In this document: one piece after another, positions 56,407 to 63,864 of the stretch | Layout of the letters: the number at the start of each line of letters is the position of its first letter | How positions within the stretch are numbered: position 1 is the first letter of the stretch | Virus record (IMG/VR): IMGVR_UViG_3300046791_000587 | Span: 1 to 64,000 of that record | Strand: one strand, 5' to 3' | DNA from: a virus | Length of the DNA: 64,000 nt | Translations under genes and position numbers: made by a program | Notes under the pieces: generated by a model | What the model saw: the letters and a program-made list of their open reading frames with translations, nothing else | The model's database searches: none | Told to the model about the DNA's origin: nothing

Positions 56407-57012
56407 ATGACCGACGACAAGAAGACGACCTATGACCCTGCCGAGGTCGAGCGGTTGATCGCGGAGGCGAGGGAGGAGGACGCGCAGATGACGCCCGTGC
56501 CGTGGCGAGCGGACTCCGCCGCCGGGATCGTGTTCGGCGACGGCGGCCACGTGGACGGCGCGATCGAAGTGTTTCGCATGGAGGCCGAGTCGCTCATCGC
56601 CGACCCCGACGCCATCGCCCGCACCCGCAACAACCTCCACGCGCTGGCCGACCAGCTCGAGGCCGCGCGAGCGGAGATCGAGCGGCTGCCCGCGCTGCCC
56701 GATGTCGGCGTGGCGCCGGGCCACGTGCCTGACGACCTGACCGACGACGACCTGAGCGCGCTTGAGCGCGACGCGGAGCACCTGCCATCGAGCCCAATCA
56801 CCCTGGGCGAGATCGAACCGCTGCTCGTCGAGATCCGCCGCCACCGCGCCGCCCAGACCGCCAGCGTGGAGCAAGTGCGGGAGGTGGTGCGGGAGGCGTT
56901 CGCGCGGGTCTCCGATCTGAGCGGCGCCGAGTTCGCGCAACGCCATATCGAGGACATCGCGACCCGCGTCGCCGCTCAGATGACCGCGCCAGCGTCCGAG
57001 CCGCGCGCGTAG
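56407..57012 (+). CDS. Ead/Ea22-like phage protein
   Basis: 201 residues with AAAGGA before the ATG. The central block FRMEAESLIADPDAIARTRN and NNLHALADQLEAARAEIERL follows the Ead/Ea22 pattern (A..DP.AI...R..L..L...LE.AR.E..RL). Helical C-terminus. A phage accessory family of unknown function. Confidence 0.6.
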   Translation: MTDDKKTTYDPAEVERLIAEAREEDAQMTPVPWRADSAAGIVFGDGGHVDGAIEVFRMEAESLIADPDAIARTRNNLHALADQLEAARAEIERLPALPDVGVAPGHVPDDLTDDDLSALERDAEHLPSSPITLGEIEPLLVEIRRHRAAQTASVEQVREVVREAFARVSDLSGAEFAQRHIEDIATRVAAQMTAPASEPRA

Positions 57013-57019
57013 CGCCGAG

Positions 57020-57730
57020 TCACGACTGGATGATGCGCGGCGCCTCCATGGTCACCCGACGGCGCACCGCAACGACCATGACGTCCTCGTAGTCGAAGAA
57101 CTGCTCTACCATTTTCATGGGGGTGCCCGGTCGAATGGGGCGCTCCTGGCTCGGATCCGGCGACAGGAGTCGGAGCCCGCCCTCCGGCGTCTCCGACAGC
57201 GAGCCCATCAGCGTGACAGGCACCCCGCGGAGCATCACCCCGCACTCGATGGCTGGCGTCTGATCGGGGAGCGGGGAGGGGTGCTCCTTGAAGAGCCGTT
57301 GGATGGTGGCCCAGGAGGGCGGGGGAGTCGGGGGTAGCGCGACTGCCGGGATCGCCGTCAAGTGGTCCATGGCCGACTCCATCTTGGCGACGACCCCGGC
57401 GAACAATGGGTCGCCTTCCGTCTGGGCGATCAATCGCCGGGCGATGTCCATGTGATCGGGATTTGGTCCCAGTATCACGCCAAGAAGATCCAGCAAGCTC
57501 GACATAGTGTCGATCATGGACTCGTCGCGCAGGAATTCCGCCTCACGGGGGAAGACCCCCCGGATCTCCTCTACCAAGTTGCGGACGATCACCCTGCTGC
57601 CCAATCCATCCCGGCGCAGGTCTTCAATGGCGCGGGCGACAGTGACAACGGCATTCGCCATGCGAGCGGTCACGGCCGAGAGACGCCGCTTCTTGGTGAG
57701 ATCATCTTCGGTCTGTTCGGTAGTGGTCAT
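57020..57730 (-). CDS. Hypothetical two-domain protein
   Basis: 236 residues. Helical N-terminal 120 residues, then after a Pro-rich linker a beta-rich domain with GVPVTLMGSLSETPEGGLRL and PGTPMKMVEQFFDYEDVMVV. Convergent with 56407-57012. Unknown. Confidence 0.5.
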   Translation of the reverse strand: MTTTEQTEDDLTKKRRLSAVTARMANAVVTVARAIEDLRRDGLGSRVIVRNLVEEIRGVFPREAEFLRDESMIDTMSSLLDLLGVILGPNPDHMDIARRLIAQTEGDPLFAGVVAKMESAMDHLTAIPAVALPPTPPPSWATIQRLFKEHPSPLPDQTPAIECGVMLRGVPVTLMGSLSETPEGGLRLLSPDPSQERPIRPGTPMKMVEQFFDYEDVMVVAVRRRVTMEAPRIIQS

Positions 57731-57758
57731 GATGTCCTAGGGTGAGTTGGGCGGGTGG

Positions 57759-58178
57759 TCAGCTCGCCAGCACGAACTCGGGCGGCGTGCTGTCGTCGAG
57801 GTAGCGGAACACGATGCGCCACACGGTCGGGTTCGATGCCCACAGGGCGTCAGGGTTCGTGGCATCCCAGCGCTGGCGGTATGCGACGACGGCCGACGCC
57901 CATTCGCCTGGCATCAGATTGAGCCGCACCATGTCATCGAAGCCCATGGCTGCGATCCTCCCGAGGAGCGGCGATGGGCTTTCCACGAGTTTTACCATGG
58001 AGACTCCAATGACCTCGCCCGCAACGCCGGCCGTGTCGCGCTCGTTCATGACGATCAGCAGCCTGTCGCCGGGCCAGATATTGGGGACATCTGGAGACGC
58101 TGGGATGTGGACGAGGGTGCGTTTCTTGCTCAGCACATCCTCTCCGAACCTTGGGAACACGATCCTGTACGCGGTCAT
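57759..58178 (-). CDS. ASCH/PUA-like protein
   Basis: 139 residues from ATG 58178. WPGDRLLIVMNERDTAGVAG and a terminal PTVWRIVFRYLDDSTPP suggest a PUA-like barrel. Its ribosome site AAAGGAGCT is fused to the palindrome at 58190-58204. Function inferred only from fold. Confidence 0.45.
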   Translation of the reverse strand: MTAYRIVFPRFGEDVLSKKRTLVHIPASPDVPNIWPGDRLLIVMNERDTAGVAGEVIGVSMVKLVESPSPLLGRIAAMGFDDMVRLNLMPGEWASAVVAYRQRWDATNPDALWASNPTVWRIVFRYLDDSTPPEFVLAS

Positions 58179-58189
58179 CTCGTGAGCTC

Positions 58190-58204
58190 CTTTCCAGTGG
58201 AAAC
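58190..58204 (-). promoter_or_regulatory. Hairpin fused to ribosome binding site
   Basis: Minus strand GTTTCCACTGGAAAG followed by GAGCTCACGAGATG. The arm GGAAAG merges with AAAGGAG of the downstream gene. Confidence 0.55.
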
Positions 58205-58747
58205 CTACGGCGGCATGACCACGGAGCGCAACGCCTCGTGGTCGGTGATGGGAAGCGAGATGATGTGCGGTGATAACATGCACCGAGGGTCGCGCTCGCC
58301 GTTCCAGGACTCGAAGTCCCGCCGGCTCCCTGTCACGATCTCCTCGTAGCGGAGCGCCGCTGTCAGTTGGGCGCCTGAGACCGGATGCGACCCGACGATG
58401 AGCACGTTGCGCTTGCCCTCCGTGTAGAGCTCCTGGCGGGCGCTGGCCACCCGGAATGCGGGGTCGACCGTGCCGTCCGGACGTCGCGTGGGCATGACGA
58501 CCCGCTGCTCCCACGTCCATCGCTCAGGGTCGCAGCACACCACGTTCACGAAGTCCCCATCCATCGGCGTGGCCAGCAGCTGCGCGTAGTGCTCCCACCG
58601 GCCGGTCATGCCCCCGGTCATGGAGCCGACGCGCACCGGGGCGATACGGAGGAGGCCGCTCAGGTACCCCAGGGCCAGCATGCCGATGGGGGAGGAATCG
58701 GTGGCGGCCAGGTAGCGGATGAAGCGGCGGGTCACCAGTGCCTCCAT
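58205..58747 (-). CDS. Hypothetical protein
   Basis: 180 residues. Overlaps the methyltransferase end by 16 bases. Mixed alpha/beta with VNVVCCDPERWTWEQRVVMP. Probably an enzyme-like domain but not recognised. Confidence 0.45.
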   Translation of the reverse strand: MEALVTRRFIRYLAATDSSPIGMLALGYLSGLLRIAPVRVGSMTGGMTGRWEHYAQLLATPMDGDFVNVVCCDPERWTWEQRVVMPTRRPDGTVDPAFRVASARQELYTEGKRNVLIVGSHPVSGAQLTAALRYEEIVTGSRRDFESWNGERDPRCMLSPHIISLPITDHEALRSVVMPP

Positions 58748-59319
58748 CCCCGTACCACGGCCTTGCCCCCGTTCCAGTCCTGCCAGGGCATCGCGACATC
58801 CGAGGCGAAGCGAGCGGCCAGCGCACGCAAGTTGACCTCATCCGATCCGGTGACCACGACCGCGATGTCGCCGCGGATCAGATCGACCACACTCTCGGCG
58901 CTGTCGAGGATCCACGTCAGGTTGGTGGGCTTGTTGCGGTACATGTGGCGCGCGAATACCACGCCCCACTTAGGGTCCGACTCGATCGCGAAGACGCGCT
59001 TGGCGACCTTGGACATCTCGATCGCGAGCACCCCGATGCCCGCGCCGATCTCCACGACGGTCTTGCCGATGATGCGCTGGCCCAGGCGCTCGACGATCCA
59101 GACCGCGTCCTCGGGACGGAGGATGGTCAGCCAGTGCTTGGACTGCACGCCGTGCGCGGCATCGTAGCGTTCCTCGGCGGCTGACTCACCGAACGTGCTC
59201 TGCATGCTGACAGCGCCGGCTCGCGCCTCGTCGTACGCGTCGCGTGGACGTGGCGCCTTCCGTGCATCATTGAGGGGAAGGCTGTCGATGTATTCGGGGA
59301 TGCCGTCGGTGGTGCTCAT
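58732..59319 (-). CDS. SAM-dependent methyltransferase-like protein
   Basis: 195 residues from ATG 59319. Motif I VVEIGAGIGVLAIE (88-101) and the acidic end of strand 2 AIESDPKW (111-118), then ILDSAESVVDLIRGDIAVVV. Residue patterns fit an RNA, protein or small-molecule methyltransferase; no DNA-methylase catalytic motif visible. Confidence 0.75.
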   Translation of the reverse strand: MSTTDGIPEYIDSLPLNDARKAPRPRDAYDEARAGAVSMQSTFGESAAEERYDAAHGVQSKHWLTILRPEDAVWIVERLGQRIIGKTVVEIGAGIGVLAIEMSKVAKRVFAIESDPKWGVVFARHMYRNKPTNLTWILDSAESVVDLIRGDIAVVVTGSDEVNLRALAARFASDVAMPWQDWNGGKAVVRGWRHW

Positions 59320-59320
59320 C

Positions 59321-59410
59321 TCAGAACTTGATCCTCTCGGAGGTATGCCACGCCGACCCATCGAAGAGCCCTTCGCTCAGGACGCGACCTCGAAGTCCGG
59401 TTCCAGTCAC
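59321..59410 (-). CDS. Tiny gene duplicating the C-terminus of 49730-50050
   Basis: 29 residues from GTG 59410 with GGAGGA upstream. Its end GLFDGSAWHTSERIKF mirrors MLFDGSAWHVAERIKF of the 106-residue protein, and DNA identity extends over about 55 bases. Either a functional minimal peptide or a duplicated fragment. Confidence 0.45.
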   Translation of the reverse strand: MTGTGLRGRVLSEGLFDGSAWHTSERIKF

Positions 59411-59565
59411 TTCCTCCAGAACAGAATCCACGCCGCCACAGCCGCGATCGCGACCTTGACCGGCATGGACAGGCCACCCGTGGCGCTCTCCACGGCCGCA
59501 TCGTCACCGACGTACATGAGCTGGTTGACGCCGCTGGCGGCGGGCTTGTGGTAGGTGATCTTCAC
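59407..59565 (-). CDS. Small C-tail-anchored membrane protein
   Basis: 52 residues from GTG 59565 (GTGA overlap with previous gene). Polar first half, then a terminal hydrophobic helix (MPVKVAIAAVAAWILFW) and RK. Same anchor style as the transglycosylase and M23 peptidase. Confidence 0.5.
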   Translation of the reverse strand: MKITYHKPAASGVNQLMYVGDDAAVESATGGLSMPVKVAIAAVAAWILFWRK

Positions 59566-59834
59566 GCCGCTCCCGATGGCTTCTCGCAGGGTGCGCCGAC
59601 TGCGGTTGCTCTCGCGGTGCACTTGACGAGATCGACCGCTAGCGATTGACAGGCGCGGTCGATGGCTCCTGGCTGGCCGATCTCAACAGGGACGAAAGGC
59701 ATGCAGGCGCCCGTCGTCTCGAACCCATCCGGTTCCATCCAAGTGAGCACCACGTGCCATTGTTGGTAGAGGGTCGCCACCCCTCCACCATGCCACAACC
59801 TGTCAGCAAGGCGGAAGCGAGAGGGCCGGCTCAT
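59562..59834 (-). CDS. Hypothetical protein
   Basis: 90 residues (start 59834; GTG 59781 would avoid a 32-base overlap). WHVVLTWMEPDGFETTGAC then a C-terminal helix with CTARATAVG. Unknown. Confidence 0.4.
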   Translation of the reverse strand: MSRPSRFRLADRLWHGGGVATLYQQWHVVLTWMEPDGFETTGACMPFVPVEIGQPGAIDRACQSLAVDLVKCTARATAVGAPCEKPSGAA

Positions 59835-60030
59835 ACCAATCGGAGCAGAACTCGCTGGGCGGGCAGGGGATCAGCGGAGTGCCGTAGTACGCACGGTAGT
59901 TGGGTTCCCCACAGCTTCCGAACCTCCCACCTTGCACCGAGTAGTACCTACAGTTGGCGCAGTTGGCACCACCCTGGGGTACACGCATCGCCGGGCGGTG
60001 ACCAAGGGGGACCGTGACTCGCTTCGCCAT
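59803..60030 (-). CDS. HiPIP-like Cys-rich small protein
   Basis: 75 residues. CANCRYYSVQGGRFGSCGEP, then CPPSEFCSDWYEP. The Cys spacing (CxxC, C, C) with an aromatic-rich core is like high-potential iron-sulfur proteins and a common phage/plasmid small protein. Redox or structural cluster is an inference. Confidence 0.6.
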   Translation of the reverse strand: MAKRVTVPLGHRPAMRVPQGGANCANCRYYSVQGGRFGSCGEPNYRAYYGTPLIPCPPSEFCSDWYEPALSLPPC

Positions 60031-60073
60031 GGGAGGAGAGTAGCCTAGGCGAAGGTGGGGTGGATCGGGTAAC

Positions 60074-60087
60074 GTTCCAGTGGAAAG
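60074..60087 (+). promoter_or_regulatory. Hairpin with ribosome-site-like AAAGGAG
   Basis: GTTCCAGTGGAAAG followed by GAGTTCGATAGG, preceded by a TAACGT box (60070-60075). The same GATCGGGTA lead-in occurs at 62932-62940. No good start codon follows within 20 bases; the next gene begins at 60224. Confidence 0.4.
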
Positions 60088-60223
60088 GAGTTCGATAGGA
60101 CATCGACTGACCTGTGGCGGTCCACGTCTACCGCGCCGCGCCCCAGCGTGCGGTTCGACCCGCTACCCCATCGCTACCCCACCCGTACCCGATGGTCGGG
60201 CGGAGAGTGAGGAGATTGAGGGC

Positions 60224-60586
60224 ATGAAGTGCGGAATCTGTCATGCCCCACTGCGCGTCCGCGGACACCATATGGTCGAGGCCAGCAATGCGACCGGAGG
60301 CAAGCGGAGGGCGCCGCTGTATCACCCGTGTCCGCGACTCGACGACCCGGCCGCACACCCGGCGCGGTTCAAGGGCAAACCGCACCCGGCCGGATGTCTC
60401 TGCGACGACTGCACCGTGGCGACCGGCAGGGTGCACTCCGAGGCCGATGCCGCGTGCGGTCGTGAATGGACCTGCCAGTGTGGTGCTTGCAAGCGTGCCC
60501 GCGAGATCAACATCCGTCGCGCGTTTGCGAAGCTCGAAGACGCCGAGCGCAAACTCGCCACGATCCGCAAGGTCAAGGCGCTGTGA
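60224..60586 (+). CDS. Cys-rich protein with paired CXXC
   Basis: 120 residues from ATG 60224; GAGG upstream. CGICHAPLRVRGHHM near the N-terminus, then CLCDDC and CQCGACKRA, a likely multi-zinc fold with a helical C-terminal tail. GTGA overlap with the next gene. Unknown. Confidence 0.5.
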   Translation: MKCGICHAPLRVRGHHMVEASNATGGKRRAPLYHPCPRLDDPAAHPARFKGKPHPAGCLCDDCTVATGRVHSEADAACGREWTCQCGACKRAREINIRRAFAKLEDAERKLATIRKVKAL

Positions 60587-60807
60587 CCCCCGCCGATCGC
60601 CTCGCGATCTACCGGGAGATCGCCGCAGCGCTCCGGGCCACAGGCGAGCGAGGCTCCGAGGTCGCTGCCATGCTGGTCGAGCAGTTGGCGGGTGAGTTGG
60701 CGCAGCCAGCCGCGGAATCATCACCCGTCGCTGAACAGCAGCCACAGGAACAGCGCGGCGCCGCCGACCAGCAGGGCGGTCCCGAAGATCCCCATCGAGG
60801 CGCCTGA
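60583..60807 (+). CDS. Small helical protein
   Basis: 74 residues. Helical first 45 residues, Gln/Pro/Ala-rich tail. Its 3' end overlaps the M23 gene antisense by 87 bases. Weak case for the tail region. Confidence 0.4.
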   Translation: MTPADRLAIYREIAAALRATGERGSEVAAMLVEQLAGELAQPAAESSPVAEQQPQEQRGAADQQGGPEDPHRGA

Positions 60808-61335
60808 CAGCCACCCCAGCGGGTCCTCGTTGTTCGTGAAGTTGTCCTCCCCCGCTGCGAAGTCGGGCACCATCTTGTCCCGCACCTCCCAGTGGGTGTG
60901 GTTGGCCGAACTCGTGATGCCGACCTGGTCACCGGCCACCACCTGCGCGCCGATCGGCGCCATGGACGATGTCACCGGGTCCAGGTGCCCCAGGAAGTGG
61001 AACTTCCCGCTGTTCTCGCCCTGGATGATGATGAACCACGGTCCGTAGCCCACGAAGGGCGCCTGGCTGCCGGTCCCGGCCATGACCACCGCGCCGCTCT
61101 CAGGCGCCACCACGGACGTTCCGGCAGCGCCAGCGACGTCGAGGCCTGGATGCCTGCAGGGATAGCCGGAGACGCCGCAGGAGCCATCCGCGGGCGTGGA
61201 GCGCACCTCGAGCCACCCACCGTGCGCGCCAACTTGGAGCGGGTAGATGGGCGGCTGGGGCCTGCCCGGCTCGGGCGCGGGGGTCTCGACGGGGGTTGCA
61301 CCCAGCGCCGGCCCGCGGAGGCGCGCGTACGTCAT
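60721..61335 (-). CDS. M23 family peptidase with C-terminal membrane anchor
   Basis: 204 residues from ATG 61335; longer frame upstream is the shadow of the next gene. Metalloprotease core: H62 and D66 (RHPGLDVAG), GTSVVAPESGAVV, HLDP and H148 (HTHWEVRD), the LytM-type zinc set. Residues 181-201 form one hydrophobic C-terminal helix. Cleaves peptide cros-links in peptidoglycan. Tail anchoring matches the 18705-19604 enzyme, so both may sit in the same membrane, possibly inside a particle. Confidence 0.8.
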   Translation of the reverse strand: MTYARLRGPALGATPVETPAPEPGRPQPPIYPLQVGAHGGWLEVRSTPADGSCGVSGYPCRHPGLDVAGAAGTSVVAPESGAVVMAGTGSQAPFVGYGPWFIIIQGENSGKFHFLGHLDPVTSSMAPIGAQVVAGDQVGITSSANHTHWEVRDKMVPDFAAGEDNFTNNEDPLGWLSGASMGIFGTALLVGGAALFLWLLFSDG

Positions 61336-62141
61336 GGCACCGATTGGTCGACCACGAAGTGGTAGGAGCGACCCCCATCCGGATCCACCCATTCCGACTG
61401 GGCAACCTCCTTGGGATCCATGGCCGAGACCAGATCCGCTCGGGCGAGTACAAGCAACCGCTGTTTCTGCGCTTCGACGAGTCGGTCCTTGAACTGTTCC
61501 AGGGTCATCCCATCGAACGCAGGCGATGTTCGGAACTGGCGCCAGAGCGCTCCGATGAACACCTTGCGGTCGCCGAACCTGCCCTTCGCTCCGTCCCCGA
61601 CCTCGGGCGTGATGTACGGAAGTTCGGCATTGACGTCGGCAGCGAACTGCCGAAGTGACATCTCGGGTCGTCCGGGGTTGCAGGGGTTGCGGCGCACCGG
61701 ACGCTCGTCCCCGGAGATCTCCCACGAAAGATCCATGTGCTGACTGCGGTCCACCTCGATCTTCGTCTTCATCTCGGGGAGGTTGTACCGGGCGAACTCG
61801 GGCACATCCAGGGTTCCCAGGCACGATAGCGCGACATCGCCACCGAAGGCGACGGCACGGTCCGCCTCGGTGGCTCGCATCTCGCTGTGCCGGGGGCGGA
61901 TGTGCCCGCGCATCGTCAGGAACATCGCGGCGACTGAGTCCGTGTTCAGCGCAGCGATGCCGCCGGCCAACTCCTGGGCGGATTGCATGGCGGCCGACGG
62001 CGTCGCGCCAGCCTCTTCCTCCCATGTGCCCTTGTCGACATGGAGGTCGATCTCCGTGGCCCACTGGATGAACGCGTGCACCCAGATCGCGTGCGCCATC
62101 CCCTGGAGGATGTAGCCCTCGAGTTCCTGTTCGTGGGTCAT
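61332..62141 (-). CDS. Protein with C-terminal winged-helix-like domain
   Basis: 269 residues from ATG 62141. The last 85 residues (GRFGDRKVFIGALWRQFRTS, MTLEQFKDRLVEAQKQRLLV, LARADLVSAMDPKEVAQSEW) match a winged-helix-like domain that I recall from phage and plasmid DNA-related proteins. The N-terminal 170 residues are helical and unassigned. Overlaps the M23 gene by four bases. Confidence 0.6.
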   Translation of the reverse strand: MTHEQELEGYILQGMAHAIWVHAFIQWATEIDLHVDKGTWEEEAGATPSAAMQSAQELAGGIAALNTDSVAAMFLTMRGHIRPRHSEMRATEADRAVAFGGDVALSCLGTLDVPEFARYNLPEMKTKIEVDRSQHMDLSWEISGDERPVRRNPCNPGRPEMSLRQFAADVNAELPYITPEVGDGAKGRFGDRKVFIGALWRQFRTSPAFDGMTLEQFKDRLVEAQKQRLLVLARADLVSAMDPKEVAQSEWVDPDGGRSYHFVVDQSVP

Positions 62142-62683
62142 CGGCGCACCCTGGCGCGGTTGTTCTCGATGACGAGCTTCAGCCGGCACAGCGACGCCCC
62201 GGTGTGCACCGCGCCGGCCACGTGAGGGGCGTCGCCGAGCTCCCAAGCGCACTCGAAGGGCTCGATCGAGAGGCGTCCGAATTGCGCGGCCGTGACCAGG
62301 TCGAGCTCGGCCTGCGAGTGACCGGCCATCGCCTTGACCAGGGCGGCCCTGGGGTTCAGGGACGTCGGCTCGTACTCGATCTTCTTCTGGTCCCCCCGGA
62401 TGGTCGAGTGCTTGTGGCACCGGGGGCAGATGATCTGCGCCCTGATGGGCTCGCCGGGCAGGGCGTAGATGTCGATGGTCATCAGCAGGTCCCCGTAGAC
62501 CACCACCACCTCCTGCTTGCCCCCGGTGAGGCGGGTAGTGGACTGGAGGCCGGCCGGGGTCGGGTTGGCTGGGTCCCCGGCGAGTTGCACCACCTCGCGC
62601 TTTCCACTGGCATGAGGCGCTGGTCCGCCCAGCATCTGCCGTACGCGGGGGTCGGATAGATCGATGGAGAGGTCTCTCGACAT
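62138..62683 (-). CDS. Hypothetical protein with CPRC motif
   Basis: 181 residues from ATG 62683. N-terminal disordered segment, central beta region (LTGGKQEVVVVYGDLLMTI) with CPRCHKH, then mixed C-terminal domain. Copy of the CTTTCCACTGG motif at 62600-62610 lies in its coding region. Unknown. Confidence 0.5.
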   Translation of the reverse strand: MSRDLSIDLSDPRVRQMLGGPAPHASGKREVVQLAGDPANPTPAGLQSTTRLTGGKQEVVVVYGDLLMTIDIYALPGEPIRAQIICPRCHKHSTIRGDQKKIEYEPTSLNPRAALVKAMAGHSQAELDLVTAAQFGRLSIEPFECAWELGDAPHVAGAVHTGASLCRLKLVIENNRARVRR

Positions 62684-62904
62684 CACGCCTGTTCCTTCAG
62701 CCATTTGCCGGCCTCGACGCGGTCGGCCATCGCGCCCACCGACATCCGCTTTACCTTGGCCCAGCGCACGTCCTCGCCGAGCGCCTCGCCCTCCGAGATG
62801 CAGTGGTCGAACGCGGCGGCCTCCTTGCGCAGGTAGGTCACTATTCCCCGTACGATCTCCGCCGGGGGCATGTCTTCGGGCACGACGATCTCACCTGACG
62901 CCAT
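62683..62904 (-). CDS. Small helical protein
   Basis: 73 residues. MPPAEIVRGIVTYLRKEAAA and a C-terminal helix. Starts at a divergent promoter region. Overlaps the next gene at the stop. Unknown. Confidence 0.5.
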   Translation of the reverse strand: MASGEIVVPEDMPPAEIVRGIVTYLRKEAAAFDHCISEGEALGEDVRWAKVKRMSVGAMADRVEAGKWLKEQA

Positions 62905-62940
62905 GCCCTATGGTAGCCGGAGGGCACTGGGATCGGGTAG

Positions 62941-62957
62941 CCTTTCCGCTCGAAAGG
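62941..62957 (+). promoter_or_regulatory. Hairpin fused to ribosome binding site
   Basis: CCTTTC (62941-62946) pairs with GAAAGG (62952-62957) across five bases; the right arm merges into GAAAGGAG before the ATG at 62967. TAGCCT (62938-62943) overlaps the left arm. Confidence 0.5.
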
Positions 62958-62966
62958 AGTTCAACG

Positions 62967-63248
62967 ATGGCGCTGTACCACGTGATCGGGGAGTTTCGGC
63001 CGGGCGTCGACATGGCCAAGTTCCAGGCAGCCATGAACCCGGCGGACAGTTGGTATCGCGTGTCCAATAATTCCTGGATTCTTTGCAGCCCAGGCGAGGG
63101 CGCCAAGGCATGGCAAGAGCGTCTCTCGCCGTATACGCAGCCCGACGGATGTCTGTTCGTCTCTCGTTTTGATACCGAGGAATATTACGGTGTAATGCCT
63201 ACCGATTTCTGGGCATGGCTTAACACGCACAAGGAACACCGCCCGTGA
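62967..63248 (+). CDS. Small alpha/beta protein
   Basis: 93 residues. MALYHVIGEFRPGVDMAKFQ, WYRVSNNSWILCSPGEGAK and LFVSRFDTEEYYGVM give a ferredoxin-like beta-alpha-beta pattern resembling SinR/Cas2-like small proteins. Not certain. GTGA overlap not seen; the next gene starts 29 bases later. Confidence 0.45.
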   Translation: MALYHVIGEFRPGVDMAKFQAAMNPADSWYRVSNNSWILCSPGEGAKAWQERLSPYTQPDGCLFVSRFDTEEYYGVMPTDFWAWLNTHKEHRP

Positions 63249-63277
63249 GACCGCCCCTCCGGTCGAAAGGAGCTCAG

Positions 63278-63616
63278 ATGCGCATCGTTTCGGACTCGTA
63301 CAGCGCGGTACGCGCTCGCAATAAGCGCGCCGCCAATAAGGAGGGCGGTCGCTGCATCAACGAGAACAAGAAGCGGACCCACGGCCCTCCGATGCCGGGC
63401 GGGGTGCGATGCGAAGCCTGCGACGCTACATACCGCAAGAGCGCGCATAGGAAGTCCCCCGTCCCTCGCAGCGCACCGCGCCCGGACGCCGCTGCGATAG
63501 CAAGGGCCGCTCGTCATTGGCTCCGGTCCGACCAAAGCCTCACGGCAGTGGCCGAACGCTTCGGCGTGAATCGGAGCGCCGTCTGGCACGCTGCCCAGAA
63601 GGAGGGGATGGGATGA
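63278..63616 (+). CDS. Zinc finger plus helix-turn-helix protein
   Basis: 112 residues from ATG 63278, GAAAGGAG upstream. CEACDATYRKSAH near residue 45, and at the C-terminus QSLTAVAERFGVNRSAVWHA, a helix-turn-helix. Probably a regulator. Overlaps the next gene by four bases. Confidence 0.55.
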   Translation: MRIVSDSYSAVRARNKRAANKEGGRCINENKKRTHGPPMPGGVRCEACDATYRKSAHRKSPVPRSAPRPDAAAIARAARHWLRSDQSLTAVAERFGVNRSAVWHAAQKEGMG

Positions 63617-63864
63617 GCGATTGCGCAGGATGGGAGGTCGTGTGCCCGGACGATCGGGTGCGCCACCTGCCGTATCACAACCTCGGCGATGCTCGCAGCC
63701 ACGCACGCTTTGCGTCGAGGCCCGATTGGTTCGCGAAGCGCGGGTGTCGCCTCGCCCCAAACCCCGGACGGCTAGAACAATCTCAGCCTCCCTGCTCAGG
63801 CGGCGAGCACACCGTTCGCCCCGTCGTCGTTCAGCATGTGGGCGACGAGACAGGAGAGGCATGA
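63613..63864 (+). CDS. Small protein, tandem paralog 1
   Basis: 83 residues. CAGWEVVCPDDRVRHLPYHN then LGDARSHARFASR matches the next gene and a common phage small-protein pattern (CPDGxVR...N..DA...A). The C-terminal 40 residues differ. Confidence 0.5.
   Translation: MSDCAGWEVVCPDDRVRHLPYHNLGDARSHARFASRPDWFAKRGCRLAPNPGRLEQSQPPCSGGEHTVRPVVVQHVGDETGEA

Noticed and set aside
60721-62064. Long N-terminal extension of the M23 peptidase
   Set aside because: The first 240 codons are the out-of-frame shadow of 61332-62141; the internal ATG at 61335 fits the operon overlap.
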